Assembly (NCBI RefSeq): GCF_046707225.1
Contig: NZ_JBJKOP010000051.1
Span: 62,001 to 126,000, forward strand
DNA from: Caproicibacter sp046707225
Lineage (GTDB): Bacteria > Bacillota > Clostridia > Oscillospirales > Acutalibacteraceae
Length of the DNA stretch: 64,000 bases
Direction of reading: 5' to 3'
Part shown: in pieces, positions 41,732 to 49,702 of the stretch
How positions within the stretch are numbered: position 1 is the first letter of the stretch
How the letters are laid out: the number at the start of each line of letters is the position of its first letter
The notes under the pieces: generated by a model
Seen by the model: the letters and a program-made list of their open reading frames with translations, nothing else
Told to the model about the DNA's origin: nothing
The model's database searches: none
Translations under genes and position numbers: made by a program

Positions 41732-41760
41732 TTGAAAAAAATAAAAAATTAGAATACAAT
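41732..41760 (+). promoter_or_regulatory. Sigma-A promoter of the MacB-like operon
   Basis: TTGAAA (41732-41737), 17 AT-rich bases, TACAAT (41755-41760); start near 41767, about 47 bases before the ATPase gene. Confidence 0.7.
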
Positions 41761-41813
41761 GAGAATTGTTATATTTTGGGAGAAATGCCGACCCGGTCGG
41801 AAGGGGGAATTCT

Positions 41814-42533
41814 ATGGACATGATCAGTATCCGCGACATTCGGAAAGTGTATCATATCGGCACGGAAAAAGTCGTCGCGCTGGGCCGAATCAGTTTAAGC
41901 GTCGCACAAGGGGAAATCTGCTGTATTCTGGGGACCTCCGGTTCCGGAAAATCCACGCTGCTGAACGTCATGGCCGGTCTGGAACGGCCGTCGCGCGGCA
42001 GCGTGATTATCGGCGGCACGGACGTTACAAAGTACTCTGAAAAACAGTGGGCTCTATTCCGCCAGAAAAACGTCGGCTTTATTTTTCAGTCCTACAATCT
42101 GCTGCCGACCATGACCGCCGTTGAAAACGTCGCGCTGCCCCTCGCATTCCGAGGGGTCGCAAAAGAGCTCAGAACCGGAAAGGCGGTCAAAATGCTTCGC
42201 GCGGTGCGGCTCGGGGACCGGCTGCTTCACCGGCCGACCCAGATGAGCGGCGGCCAGCAGCAGCGCGTGGGCATCGCGCGCGCCTTCGTGGCAAGGCCGA
42301 AGCTGATTTTCGCCGACGAACCGACCGGGAATCTGGACAGCAAAACCGGGCAGGAGGTCATGGAGCTGATGGTCGCGATGGCGCGGAAATACGGCGAGAC
42401 CCTGATTATCGTGACGCACGACCCGGAAATTGCAAAATACGCCGAGCGCATCATCACCATCCACGACGGAAGCAAGGTCTCGGACGAAAGCAGTCCCGCA
42501 GCAGCGGGGAAAAAGGAGGAGCCTGAATCATGA
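41814..42533 (+). CDS. MacB/LolD-type ABC transporter ATPase
   Basis: Starting at ATG 41814 (MDMISIRDIRKVYHIG; AAGGGGG upstream), the 239-residue protein has Walker A GTSGSGKSTLLN, signature MSGGQQQRVGIARA, Walker B LIFADEPTGNLD and the H-switch IIVTHDPE. The EPTGNLD form marks the MacB/LolD/FtsE mechanotransmission group. It should energise the FtsX-fold permease two genes downstream. Its 3' end overlaps the next gene by 4 bases (ATGA). Confidence 0.92.
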   Translation: MDMISIRDIRKVYHIGTEKVVALGRISLSVAQGEICCILGTSGSGKSTLLNVMAGLERPSRGSVIIGGTDVTKYSEKQWALFRQKNVGFIFQSYNLLPTMTAVENVALPLAFRGVAKELRTGKAVKMLRAVRLGDRLLHRPTQMSGGQQQRVGIARAFVARPKLIFADEPTGNLDSKTGQEVMELMVAMARKYGETLIIVTHDPEIAKYAERIITIHDGSKVSDESSPAAAGKKEEPES

Positions 42534-44383
42534 GAAAGAAAAAAGGAAAGGCGGCGGCGCTGCTGCTTGCCGCGGCGCTGTCGCTTTCGGCTGTGTTCGG
42601 CGCAGCGGTGCCGGCAGCCGCAAGCACAACCGCAGATAAGGTACCCGACCCACGTGCCACCGCGACGGTAACGCCGGCGGAACCGGGAGTCGGGAGCCCG
42701 TTTGGGGTTGATCTTTCATTTACGCAGAACGTTGAAAATTTTGACTGTAAAGACGTAGATCATATTAAAGTAGATGTTACTGAAGCGAGTGGGTCCATCT
42801 CCGTGAGCCACAAAGGATATTACGCGGAAAACATTTCAGAAGATTCCGGAGACAATAATATTTCAACACTTTCCTACGATTTACATATACCTCAAAAATA
42901 TTTAAAACGATCCGGCAGTAACTACGGTGTTTTAAAATTTGAAATTACCTATTACAGCAGTACAGATGATAAAGATGTTGCCGAATCGAAAAGTGATAGC
43001 CATGATCTAAAATTCACTGTCGAATACCTGGTATTCAGCAAGCTGGATTCCAGCTCGGACACGGAAAACGACGGGCGCCTGACGGTCAGCTCCTACAAGC
43101 TGGACCATACGCCGGTGAAGGAGGGCGAAACATTCAGCCTGACCCTGACCGTGAAAAACTCGAGCAGCCTGGCCTGCACCCACGCGGTTTCCGTTCTGGA
43201 CCTCTCCGGCGCGGAGGGCGTCAGCATCAGCGGCGAAACCGACACCAAAACGCTCGGGAGCCTGAACGCCGGGGCGACGGCGACCGTCACCTATCCGCTC
43301 AAGTGCCTTTCCAAAATGACGACCGGAAGCTACCCCGTGGCCGTCTCGCTTTCCGCCGACGACGTAACCGCGGCCTCCTCCAAAATCTATCTCCCGATCA
43401 CGGGCACCAAGGCCGGGAAGGACGACACCGGCGAGGTCGGCGACAGCAAGCCGCAGCTGATCATCGAAAGCTACGACTTCGGCGGAAAGGCCGTCACCGG
43501 CGGGCAGGAATTCAACCTGGTCATGAACGTGCGCAATACCGGCTCCGTCCCCATCGACAACTGTAAAATGACCGTCGGCTCCGATACGGGGGATTCGGAT
43601 TCCGACAAGTCGACGGCCGTCGGAAGCGTTTTTACGCCGTCCCAGTCCTCGAACACGTTCTTTATCCCCTCCCTCGGCTCGAACGCCACCGTGAAGAAAG
43701 AAATCGCGCTGCTGCCGAAAGCCGACGCGGCCCCAAACTCCTACGGGGTGATCGTCAATTTCAGCTACGACGCGGTCGTGGACGGAAAACGGCAAACCCT
43801 GACCTCTGAGGAAACCATCACGATTCCTCTCGCGCAGCCCATTCGCTTTGAGGTCGGCGATCCCGTCCTGAGCAATCCGTTTTATATGGGGGAACCCGGG
43901 CAGATCAGCATTGACTACGTCAACAAAGGGAAAAGCAAGGTCTACAACGTATCCGTGGAATTGAAAGGCAATTTCGACACCGAAGAAAGCAGCCAGTACA
44001 TCGGCAATCTGGATTCCGGCGCGAGCGATTCCTTTCAGGCGAACCTGACGCCGCAGAAGGAAGGCTCTTTATCCGGAACGGCCACTTTCAGTTATGAGGA
44101 CGCCTCCGGTAAAGTTCTGACCGTCGCCAAGGATTTTTCCTGCGACGTTCAGGCCGCGGAGGCGCCGACGATGGGCGGGCCGGACGGCCTCAACCCGGAC
44201 GGCACGCCGGGGGCGAAGCCGGAAAAATCCGGGCCGGGCTGGAAGCTGTGGGCCGGCATTGCGGCCGGCGCGGCGGTCGTCGCCGCGGGCACCGTGTTTT
44301 TCCTAAAAAAGCGGAAAGCCAAAAAGATGCGCCTGCTGGAAGAAGCCGAAGATTACGACGACACGCCCGGCGGGGGAATATGA
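42530..44383 (+). CDS. Secreted, membrane-anchored CARDB-type adaptor protein
   Basis: The 617-residue protein has a signal peptide (KKKGKAAALLLAAALSLSAV; cleavage near AAVPAAA), three or more Ig-like beta domains with CARDB features (PVKEGETFSLTLTVKNSSS; KAVTGGQEFNLVMNVRNTG; ISIDYVNKGKSKVYNVSVE), and a C-terminal membrane helix (LWAGIAAGAAVVAAGTVFF) followed by a basic tail. Its position between the MacB-like ATPase and permease suggests an extracytoplasmic adaptor for that system. Bases of about 42,730-43,020 are clearly AT-richer than the rest. Function in detail unknown. Confidence 0.85.
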   Translation: MRKKKGKAAALLLAAALSLSAVFGAAVPAAASTTADKVPDPRATATVTPAEPGVGSPFGVDLSFTQNVENFDCKDVDHIKVDVTEASGSISVSHKGYYAENISEDSGDNNISTLSYDLHIPQKYLKRSGSNYGVLKFEITYYSSTDDKDVAESKSDSHDLKFTVEYLVFSKLDSSSDTENDGRLTVSSYKLDHTPVKEGETFSLTLTVKNSSSLACTHAVSVLDLSGAEGVSISGETDTKTLGSLNAGATATVTYPLKCLSKMTTGSYPVAVSLSADDVTAASSKIYLPITGTKAGKDDTGEVGDSKPQLIIESYDFGGKAVTGGQEFNLVMNVRNTGSVPIDNCKMTVGSDTGDSDSDKSTAVGSVFTPSQSSNTFFIPSLGSNATVKKEIALLPKADAAPNSYGVIVNFSYDAVVDGKRQTLTSEETITIPLAQPIRFEVGDPVLSNPFYMGEPGQISIDYVNKGKSKVYNVSVELKGNFDTEESSQYIGNLDSGASDSFQANLTPQKEGSLSGTATFSYEDASGKVLTVAKDFSCDVQAAEAPTMGGPDGLNPDGTPGAKPEKSGPGWKLWAGIAAGAAVVAAGTVFFLKKRKAKKMRLLEEAEDYDDTPGGGI

Positions 44384-44384
44384 C

Positions 44385-45719
44385 ATGAAGTTCCGCGACA
44401 TGATTGCGATGTCCCTCTCCAACCTGTTTCACCGCCGCGTCCGCACGGTGCTGACCGTCATGGGCGTCGTCATCGGCACCTGCGCCATCATCGTCATGCT
44501 TTCGCTCGGGTTCGGGATGCGGCAGAGCATGGAGGACATGATGAAAAGCATGGGCGACCTGACCGTCGTCACCGTTTACGGCGGCGGAGGTTCCAGGGGG
44601 TCCGGCAGTCTGGACGACAAAGCGCTGCAAAACATGCAGAAGCTTCCGAATGTGACCGCCGTCACGCCGGTCTATTATCTGGACCCGTCCTGCGTAACCG
44701 TCAGCTGCCGGAAGTATCAGTTCAGCGCCATGGTCTACGGCGTCGCGATGGACACGCTGAAAACGTTCGGTTTTCAGGCGGAAAGCGGAAATCTGCCCGG
44801 CTCCGACTTTAAAAAGACGGACATTCTGTTCGGCAGCGAATCCGGATACGATTTTATGGACCCCAAACGGCAAAATGACGGCATGATGGATCGCACGCCG
44901 GATAAAAACGGAAACATGCCGAAACCGTTCGTGGATTTGGAAAAGGATAAATTCACGCTCAGCGTCAATCTTCCGGAGGATTCCACGGCGAGAAAAAAAG
45001 ACGTCAAACTCAATGTGCTCGGCGTTCTGGCACAGGATTACAGCAAAAACCCGAACCCGAGCGACTGCATTTTTATGGATATTGACTATGCCAAGGAGCT
45101 CAAGGCAAAATACAACAAACTGAACAACGTGAAAAGCAGCGAGTCCCAGGATTCCTACAGCCAGATCGTCATCAAAATGGACTCCATTGAAGCCGTGCCG
45201 GACGCCGTGCAGCAGATTACGGACCTGGGGTACCAGTCCTACAGCATGGAAAGTCAGCGCGACGCAATGGAAAACCAGCTGCGCACCATTCAGATGATTC
45301 TGGGCGGGCTGGGAGCCATTTCCCTCTTGGTCGCGGCGCTCGGCATCACCAATACCATGGTCATGTCGATTTACGAACGCACGCGCGAAATCGGGATTAT
45401 GAAAGTTCTGGGCTGCATTGTATGGAATATCCGCGCCATGTTTCTGGTGGAAGCGGGAACCATCGGCTTTCTCGGCGGGGCGGCGGGAATCGGAATCAGC
45501 TATGGAATTTCGGCGCTTTTAAACTCTTTGGCGGCAAAAGCGGCGACGTCCGGGCAGGGGGGCGGTATTTTCGGCATGGGCGGCAATATTTCGATCATAC
45601 CGCTCTGGCTGGTGTTCGCTTCTCTTGTTTTTTCCACTTTGGTCGGCCTCATTTCGGGCATTCTGCCCGCGAACCGCGCGATGAAAATCAGCGCGCTGAC
45701 CGCGATCAAGCAGGAATAA
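44385..45719 (+). CDS. MacB-like ABC transporter permease (FtsX fold)
   Basis: The 444-residue protein has helix 1 near the N-terminus (VLTVMGVVIGTCAIIVMLSL), a large extracytoplasmic MacB-type periplasmic core (about residues 50-290) and three C-terminal helices (ISLLVAALGITNTMVMSIYE, RAMFLVEAGTIGFLGGAAGI, LVFASLVFSTLVGLISGILP) ending in NRAMKISALTAIKQE. It pairs with the ATPase encoded two genes upstream. Such systems move substrates from the membrane outer face or transmit force, for example in peptide export or defence. One base separates it from the adaptor gene. Confidence 0.92.
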   Translation: MKFRDMIAMSLSNLFHRRVRTVLTVMGVVIGTCAIIVMLSLGFGMRQSMEDMMKSMGDLTVVTVYGGGGSRGSGSLDDKALQNMQKLPNVTAVTPVYYLDPSCVTVSCRKYQFSAMVYGVAMDTLKTFGFQAESGNLPGSDFKKTDILFGSESGYDFMDPKRQNDGMMDRTPDKNGNMPKPFVDLEKDKFTLSVNLPEDSTARKKDVKLNVLGVLAQDYSKNPNPSDCIFMDIDYAKELKAKYNKLNNVKSSESQDSYSQIVIKMDSIEAVPDAVQQITDLGYQSYSMESQRDAMENQLRTIQMILGGLGAISLLVAALGITNTMVMSIYERTREIGIMKVLGCIVWNIRAMFLVEAGTIGFLGGAAGIGISYGISALLNSLAAKAATSGQGGGIFGMGGNISIIPLWLVFASLVFSTLVGLISGILPANRAMKISALTAIKQE

Positions 45720-45731
45720 TCGCAAATAGCA

Positions 45732-45776
45732 GAAAAATCAGGAGCCCGCGCAAACTGCGCGGGCTCCTGATTTTTC
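45732..45776. terminator. Strong bidirectional terminator
   Basis: A perfect 20-bp stem (GAAAAATCAGGAGCCCGCGC and its complement) with an AAACT loop, A-run and T-run included in the arms. Separates the MacB-like operon from the convergent aldolase gene. Confidence 0.92.
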
Positions 45777-45791
45777 ACGCGTGAGGCAAGT

Positions 45792-46679
45792 TCAGGTGAC
45801 GGACGCCCGATAGATCACGCGGACGGATTCGGAGAGCGTTTGATCAAACTCCTGATCCGACTGCCCCGCCGAAAGCCCCTGCGCGAGCGCGCGCGAAAAG
45901 CTTGCGATCAGGCCGTGGTTGCGCGCCAGTTTTTCATCCGCTTCTTCCTGCGAATAACCGCCGGACAGCGCGACCACTCGAACCACATGCGGATCTTCCA
46001 TCAAATCAAGGTAAAAGTCGTCCTTCGTCGGGATGGACAGCTTCAGCATCACGCGGGTATTTGGCGAAAGCCGGAAAAGCTGTTTCCTAATTTCATCCTT
46101 CAAAAGCTTCTCCGCTTCTTCTTTTTCCCCGCTGTGAATATCGACCTCCGGTTCGATAATCGGAACCAGGCCCGCCGCCGCAATTTGTCGCGCAAGGGTA
46201 AACTGCTGCTCCACCACGGCGCGGATTCCCTCTTTGTCCGCAAGCCAGATCACCGAGCGCATTTTTGTGCCGAATATGTTCTTTTGAACGGCTTTTTGCA
46301 GCAGCTGATTCAGGCCGGGCATCGGCTTCATCAATTGCACGCCGTTTTCCTTCTGCGCAAGTCCCTTGTCCACCTTCAAAAACGGTACGATCCCCTTGCT
46401 GTTCCAGAGGTAGTCAGCGGTAAAGGAACCGTCGATTTTACGTTCCATCGTATTTTCAAACAGAATGGCTCCCAGAATATAGTCCGAACAAAACGCGGGG
46501 CTTTTAACGATTCGGGTCCTCATTTCATGCACCAGACGGAACATTTCTTCCTCGTTCGAATACGCGTCCGCCCCGATACCGTATGCCAGAAGTGCCTTCG
46601 GCGTACTTCCGCCGCTCTGGTCCAGCGCGGCGATAAAGCCCTTACCGTGTTCCATGCGTTCCATTTGTTCCTGATTCAT
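45792..46679 (-). CDS. fda: Class I fructose-bisphosphate aldolase
   Basis: The 295-residue protein matches the Gram-positive class I aldolase: GKGFIAALDQSGGSTPKALL at the N-terminus, the FLKVDKGL Schiff-base-region lysine, KMRSVIWLADKEGIRAVV, IIEPEVDIHSGEKEEAE and VALSGGYSQEEADEKLARN. It cleaves fructose 1,6-bisphosphate in glycolysis and runs in reverse in gluconeogenesis without a metal. GGAGG precedes the ATG. Single gene with its own strong promoter. Confidence 0.93.
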   Translation of the reverse strand: MNQEQMERMEHGKGFIAALDQSGGSTPKALLAYGIGADAYSNEEEMFRLVHEMRTRIVKSPAFCSDYILGAILFENTMERKIDGSFTADYLWNSKGIVPFLKVDKGLAQKENGVQLMKPMPGLNQLLQKAVQKNIFGTKMRSVIWLADKEGIRAVVEQQFTLARQIAAAGLVPIIEPEVDIHSGEKEEAEKLLKDEIRKQLFRLSPNTRVMLKLSIPTKDDFYLDLMEDPHVVRVVALSGGYSQEEADEKLARNHGLIASFSRALAQGLSAGQSDQEFDQTLSESVRVIYRASVT

Positions 46680-46773
46680 AAAAATGCCTCCATTCCTTTG
46701 GTTCGGTCAGGGGCCCAATAATAGGCCCGCCGGTAAAAACGGCAGTCGGATGACTGAAACATTTTCCAGCATT

Positions 46774-46802
46774 ATTATATTCTTTTCCCATTCCAATTTC
46801 AA
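46774..46802 (-). promoter_or_regulatory. Sigma-A promoter of the aldolase gene
   Basis: Minus strand TTGAAA (46797-46802), 17 bases, TATAAT (46774-46779). Close to full consensus, fitting a strongly expressed glycolytic gene; leader of about 88 bases. Confidence 0.8.
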
Positions 46803-46840
46803 GAACTTTTCCTGTTTTTATTGCAAATCCCACCCGCGTT

Positions 46841-47653
46841 TTACGCGCCTTTTTCCTTTTTGGAGCTTTTGCGGCTTTGGGGAGCCGCTTTTTCCTTGTT
46901 CTGATCCAGGCTGGCTTTCAGCGCCTCCATCAGGTCGATGACATTGCCGCCTTCCTTTTCCTCTTTGGCGGCGACGATCTCCTGCCCGCCGATCTTCTTT
47001 TCGATCAGCTCCTTCAGCCTGACCTGGTATTCGTCCTGATACTCCGACGGCTGAAAGGGCGTGTCCATGGTATTGATCAAAGCCTGCGCCATTTTCAGCT
47101 CCTGCTCCGCCACCTGCGGGCGGTTGTAGCTTTTCGGCAGCGCTTTGACCTCGTCCTCATAAAACATGGTTGAAATCAGCATCCCGTCCTCCCGCGGGAT
47201 AATCGCCATCAGCGTGTCCCGCGTACCAAAAACAGCTTTCCCGATCGCGATTTTCTGCTCATCCATCAGCGCCCGGCGAAGCAGCTCGAACGCCTTTTCC
47301 CCGCCCGGCTGCGGGATAATCTGATAGGTTTTATCGTAATAAACGGGAGAAATCTGGTTCAGCTGCGCAAAGTGAAGAATCTGAATGGACTTTTCCTTTT
47401 CCGTCTTGATTTTTTCAATCTCCTCGTCCGTCACGACCACATAGTGGTCCTTGTCGTACTCGTAGCCCTTGACAATGTCCCCCGGCCCGATCTCCTTTCC
47501 GCAGTGCGCACAGGTTTTTTTGTAACGAATGCGGGAATTGTCCTCCTTATGCAGCTGGTTAAAATGAATATCGTTGTCCTGCGTCGCCGTATACATGGCA
47601 ATCGGAATGGCAACAAGTCCGAAGGAAATCACGGATTTATGAGCAACCGCCAT
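46841..47653 (-). CDS. ku: Ku DNA end-binding protein
   Basis: The 270-residue protein has the bacterial Ku core: SVISFGLVAIPIAMYTATQD, FNQLHKEDNSRIRYKKTCA, then KTYQIIPQPGGEKAFELL and a C-terminal minimal region (EYQDEYQVRLKELIEKK) with a Lys-rich tail for DNA and LigD interaction. It binds DNA ends in non-homologous end joining. No ligD gene lies in the window. In Bacillus subtilis ku and ligD are forespore-expressed under sigma-G; a sigma-G-like promoter is seen here too, which suits repair in germinating spores. Confidence 0.94.
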   Translation of the reverse strand: MAVAHKSVISFGLVAIPIAMYTATQDNDIHFNQLHKEDNSRIRYKKTCAHCGKEIGPGDIVKGYEYDKDHYVVVTDEEIEKIKTEKEKSIQILHFAQLNQISPVYYDKTYQIIPQPGGEKAFELLRRALMDEQKIAIGKAVFGTRDTLMAIIPREDGMLISTMFYEDEVKALPKSYNRPQVAEQELKMAQALINTMDTPFQPSEYQDEYQVRLKELIEKKIGGQEIVAAKEEKEGGNVIDLMEALKASLDQNKEKAAPQSRKSSKKEKGA

Positions 47654-47662
47654 AAAAATATC

Positions 47663-47704
47663 GCCTCTGTTCGAGTTTTTCTTTAGTATGGCTCAAACAG
47701 AGGC
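47663..47704. promoter_or_regulatory. Inverted repeat spanning the ku promoter
   Basis: GCCTCTGTTCGAG (47663-47675) and CTCAAACAGAGGC (47692-47704) are complementary at 12 of 13 positions and flank the -10 element of the ku promoter. If transcription starts at that promoter the hairpin cannot form in RNA, so it is more likely a protein-binding operator. Confidence 0.55.
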
Positions 47705-47714
47705 GGATTATTTC
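47684..47714 (-). promoter_or_regulatory. Sigma-G-like promoter of ku
   Basis: Minus strand CATACTA (47684-47690) is the sigma-G -10 consensus; GAAATA (47709-47714) lies 18 bases upstream and partly matches the TGMATA -35. Start near 47677, 24 bases before the ATG. Confidence 0.5.
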
Positions 47715-47743
47715 ATTTTTTGCTAACCGTCGGGGACCCCCGG

Positions 47744-48088
47744 TCACTGTGCCATTGCGGAGCACTCATTCGCGCAGCTTTTGCACTCGTCGGCGCATTT
47801 GACGCAGTGATCGTCCTTAAACATGGCGCAATCCGTCGAGCATTTGTTGCAGACCGTCGCGCAAAGATTGCAGAAATCCTTCGCGTACTGCGCGTCGAAA
47901 GACATGAAGCAGGCGGCGTCCTTGCAGTACCTGGCACATTCGATCAGCGTCGCGATGCAGCTTTTCCTCGCCTGAACATCCGGTTCGTTCAGGCACAGCT
48001 TGAAACACTCTTCGCAGGCCTGCGCGCACCGGTTGCACTGGTCGATGCATTTCTGATACTTGTCGGTCGCAGTTGATACGATTCCCAT
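47744..48088 (-). CDS. Cys-rich four-helix bundle copper-binding protein (DUF326 type)
   Basis: The 114-residue protein contains 20 cysteines, mostly spaced three or four apart along predicted helices (CIDQCNRCAQACEECFKLC; CNLCATVCNKCSTDC; CVKCADECKSCANEC). This is the pattern of four-helix bundle copper-storage proteins (Csp/DUF326), which hold many Cu(I) ions inside the bundle. No signal peptide, so a cytosolic store resembling Csp3. AGAGGTG precedes the ATG. The neighbouring genes do not point to a copper operon. Confidence 0.85.
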   Translation of the reverse strand: MGIVSTATDKYQKCIDQCNRCAQACEECFKLCLNEPDVQARKSCIATLIECARYCKDAACFMSFDAQYAKDFCNLCATVCNKCSTDCAMFKDDHCVKCADECKSCANECSAMAQ

Positions 48089-48142
48089 AAAAACACCTCT
48101 TTTCCGTTAAAATATATTTGATCAACGCCCCTGCGGAAACCC

Positions 48143-48601
48143 CTATTCTTTTTCCATCAGCTGGAGCATTTCATCCATGTTGGCGGGCTGAGCGGAGAAA
48201 TCCCCGCGCAGCATTTTAAGCGCGAATTTTTCATTGCTGATTTCTTCCGGGGTTCTGACTCCAAACCGCCTGATGACGGGCAGCGGAGGGCACCATCCCA
48301 AAAGCGCGTGCATGAGAAGGAAAAAGCCCGCGCACCCTGTCAATGAGAAACAAGCGCAGTTCTTCTTCTGATAACCGCCGATCGACGCCATCAGTACAAT
48401 GGAAGCCGCATGCGCCTCCAGAACCCGCTCGGTATTCCACTCCTCCTCCAGTTTGTGGATTCTGGCGGTAAAGGCGGGCTCGCCGCACCCCTGAATCGCG
48501 TTCAGACCGTCGACGGTCTGCGACCGGATCTCCTGATTGACTTGACTTGCGGTATGGTCAGCCACTCTTTTCGCGGTCGGCGGAAAAATACATTTTTTCA
48601 T
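48143..48601 (-). CDS. Conserved hypothetical protein, possibly DUF2892-related
   Basis: The 152-residue protein has a helical N-terminal half (EIRSQTVDGLNAIQ, ARIHKLEEEWNTERVLEAHA), a hydrophobic central part (ASIVLMASIGGYQKK, GCAGFFLLMHALLGW) and a conserved-looking end: GWCPPLPVIRRFGVRTPEEI then KFALKMLRGDF. The pattern of one or two membrane helices with WCPP resembles small membrane-associated proteins of the DUF2892/YgaP type, but I am not certain. It lies 54 bases upstream of the Cys-rich protein gene and may be co-transcribed with it. Function unknown. Confidence 0.65.
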   Translation of the reverse strand: MKKCIFPPTAKRVADHTASQVNQEIRSQTVDGLNAIQGCGEPAFTARIHKLEEEWNTERVLEAHAASIVLMASIGGYQKKNCACFSLTGCAGFFLLMHALLGWCPPLPVIRRFGVRTPEEISNEKFALKMLRGDFSAQPANMDEMLQLMEKE

Positions 48602-48616
48602 ATTCCTAATTCCTTT

Positions 48617-49309
48617 CTAAACTATTTTAGGGGAATCGTCGCTCTCATTCTCTCTGAAAACAGATAAATTCCCCTGGCTGTCCAGCTCTGCCAGCAGTAC
48701 ATCCTTTTCCTCCTGGAAACCCGCGGAGGCAAGCTGGTCCGTGAGCCAGCCGCGGTCCAGCTTTGCATAGACAAGATTTTCCTGAATCACCTTTCCATCG
48801 ACGATCAGGGGCAGCGAAAGTCCTTCATAGGGAGTTGAAATCCGGATGTCCTTCGGCTTGACGGGCCTTTCCTGCGATTTTGGAATGACAGACAGATTTC
48901 CGTTCGGCTCAATGATGGCAAACTCCACATCGGACAGTTTGGAGTATCCCTTCAGCCTCAGCAGTGACAGCAGAAACGAAACATTCATCTGGTTCTTCTT
49001 CAGCTCGCTTTTGATCAGGGAGCCATTTGCAACTACAATGCTCGGTTTGGAATCCACATTGTAGAATTTATCTTTGAGGGATAATTTTCCGATGAGCAGT
49101 GTCGCGACGGCCAGCGTCACGACCCCGATTGCCGCATTTGAGGCGATTTTATAAACCAGAGGCTCCGCCGCCACCGTCGACAGCAAAAGAATGCCCGAAA
49201 GCTCGTACCCGGTCATCTGCGCGATGGACTTTTTCCCGATGATCCGAATGCCGAGCCACGTTACCAATAGCTGAAGGACGCAGCGAATCACATAAACCAA
49301 AGTACTCAT
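48617..49309 (-). CDS. DUF421 (YetF-like) membrane protein, copy 1
   Basis: The 230-residue protein has three N-terminal membrane helices (STLVYVIRCVLQLLVTWLGI, ELSGILLLSTVAAEPLVYKI, AIGVVTLAVATLLIGKL) and a cytoplasmic DUF421 domain (SKPSIVVANGSLIKSELKKN, LLSLLRLKGYSKLSDVEFAI, EPNGNLSVIPKS). Family members such as YetF and the 2Duf protein affect spore germination and heat resistance in Bacillus. It ends a three-gene set with the DUF4363 protein and another DUF421 copy. Confidence 0.87.
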   Translation of the reverse strand: MSTLVYVIRCVLQLLVTWLGIRIIGKKSIAQMTGYELSGILLLSTVAAEPLVYKIASNAAIGVVTLAVATLLIGKLSLKDKFYNVDSKPSIVVANGSLIKSELKKNQMNVSFLLSLLRLKGYSKLSDVEFAIIEPNGNLSVIPKSQERPVKPKDIRISTPYEGLSLPLIVDGKVIQENLVYAKLDRGWLTDQLASAGFQEEKDVLLAELDSQGNLSVFRENESDDSPKIV

Positions 49310-49320
49310 GGGCGCGCTCC

Positions 49321-49692
49321 TTACGGCTGCGGGGCAGGTTTCGTACAGTTGTCGAGCAGCGACTTAATGTTTCTTGAATAGAGGTCGGTCTCATAGACTT
49401 TTCTGTTGAGAACGGCGGTCTTCAAATTTTCGACGTCACGATTCAGGGTTGAAAAGCTTTGATCCGCATTGTTAAACTGAACATAGTACTCCACCCCGTT
49501 CCAAAAACTCTCAAAACGGTTCAATTCGTCGGCGGCGGACCGCCAGTCCTCCTCCCGCGCGGATGTGGAAATGGTGTCTAAAACTTCGGCGTACCGGCTG
49601 CCTGTGAATCGCAGATTTAAAACCGTGAAATAAAGGAGGAAGATGGTAAGGACTCCCCAAAAAAGGATCTGCGTAATGGCTTTGTTGCTCAT
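49321..49692 (-). CDS. DUF4363-type small membrane-anchored protein
   Basis: Start at ATG 49692 (MSNKAITQILFWGVL) behind AGGGGGAG. The 123-residue product has one N-terminal helix (ILFWGVLTIFLLYFTVLNLR) and an extracytoplasmic helical part (EEDWRSAADELNRFESFWNG). This layout and its position between two DUF421 genes are typical of DUF4363 proteins of Clostridia. It probably works with the DUF421 partners; function unknown. Confidence 0.75.
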   Translation of the reverse strand: MSNKAITQILFWGVLTIFLLYFTVLNLRFTGSRYAEVLDTISTSAREEDWRSAADELNRFESFWNGVEYYVQFNNADQSFSTLNRDVENLKTAVLNRKVYETDLYSRNIKSLLDNCTKPAPQP

Positions 49693-49702
49693 AAAACTCC
49701 CC

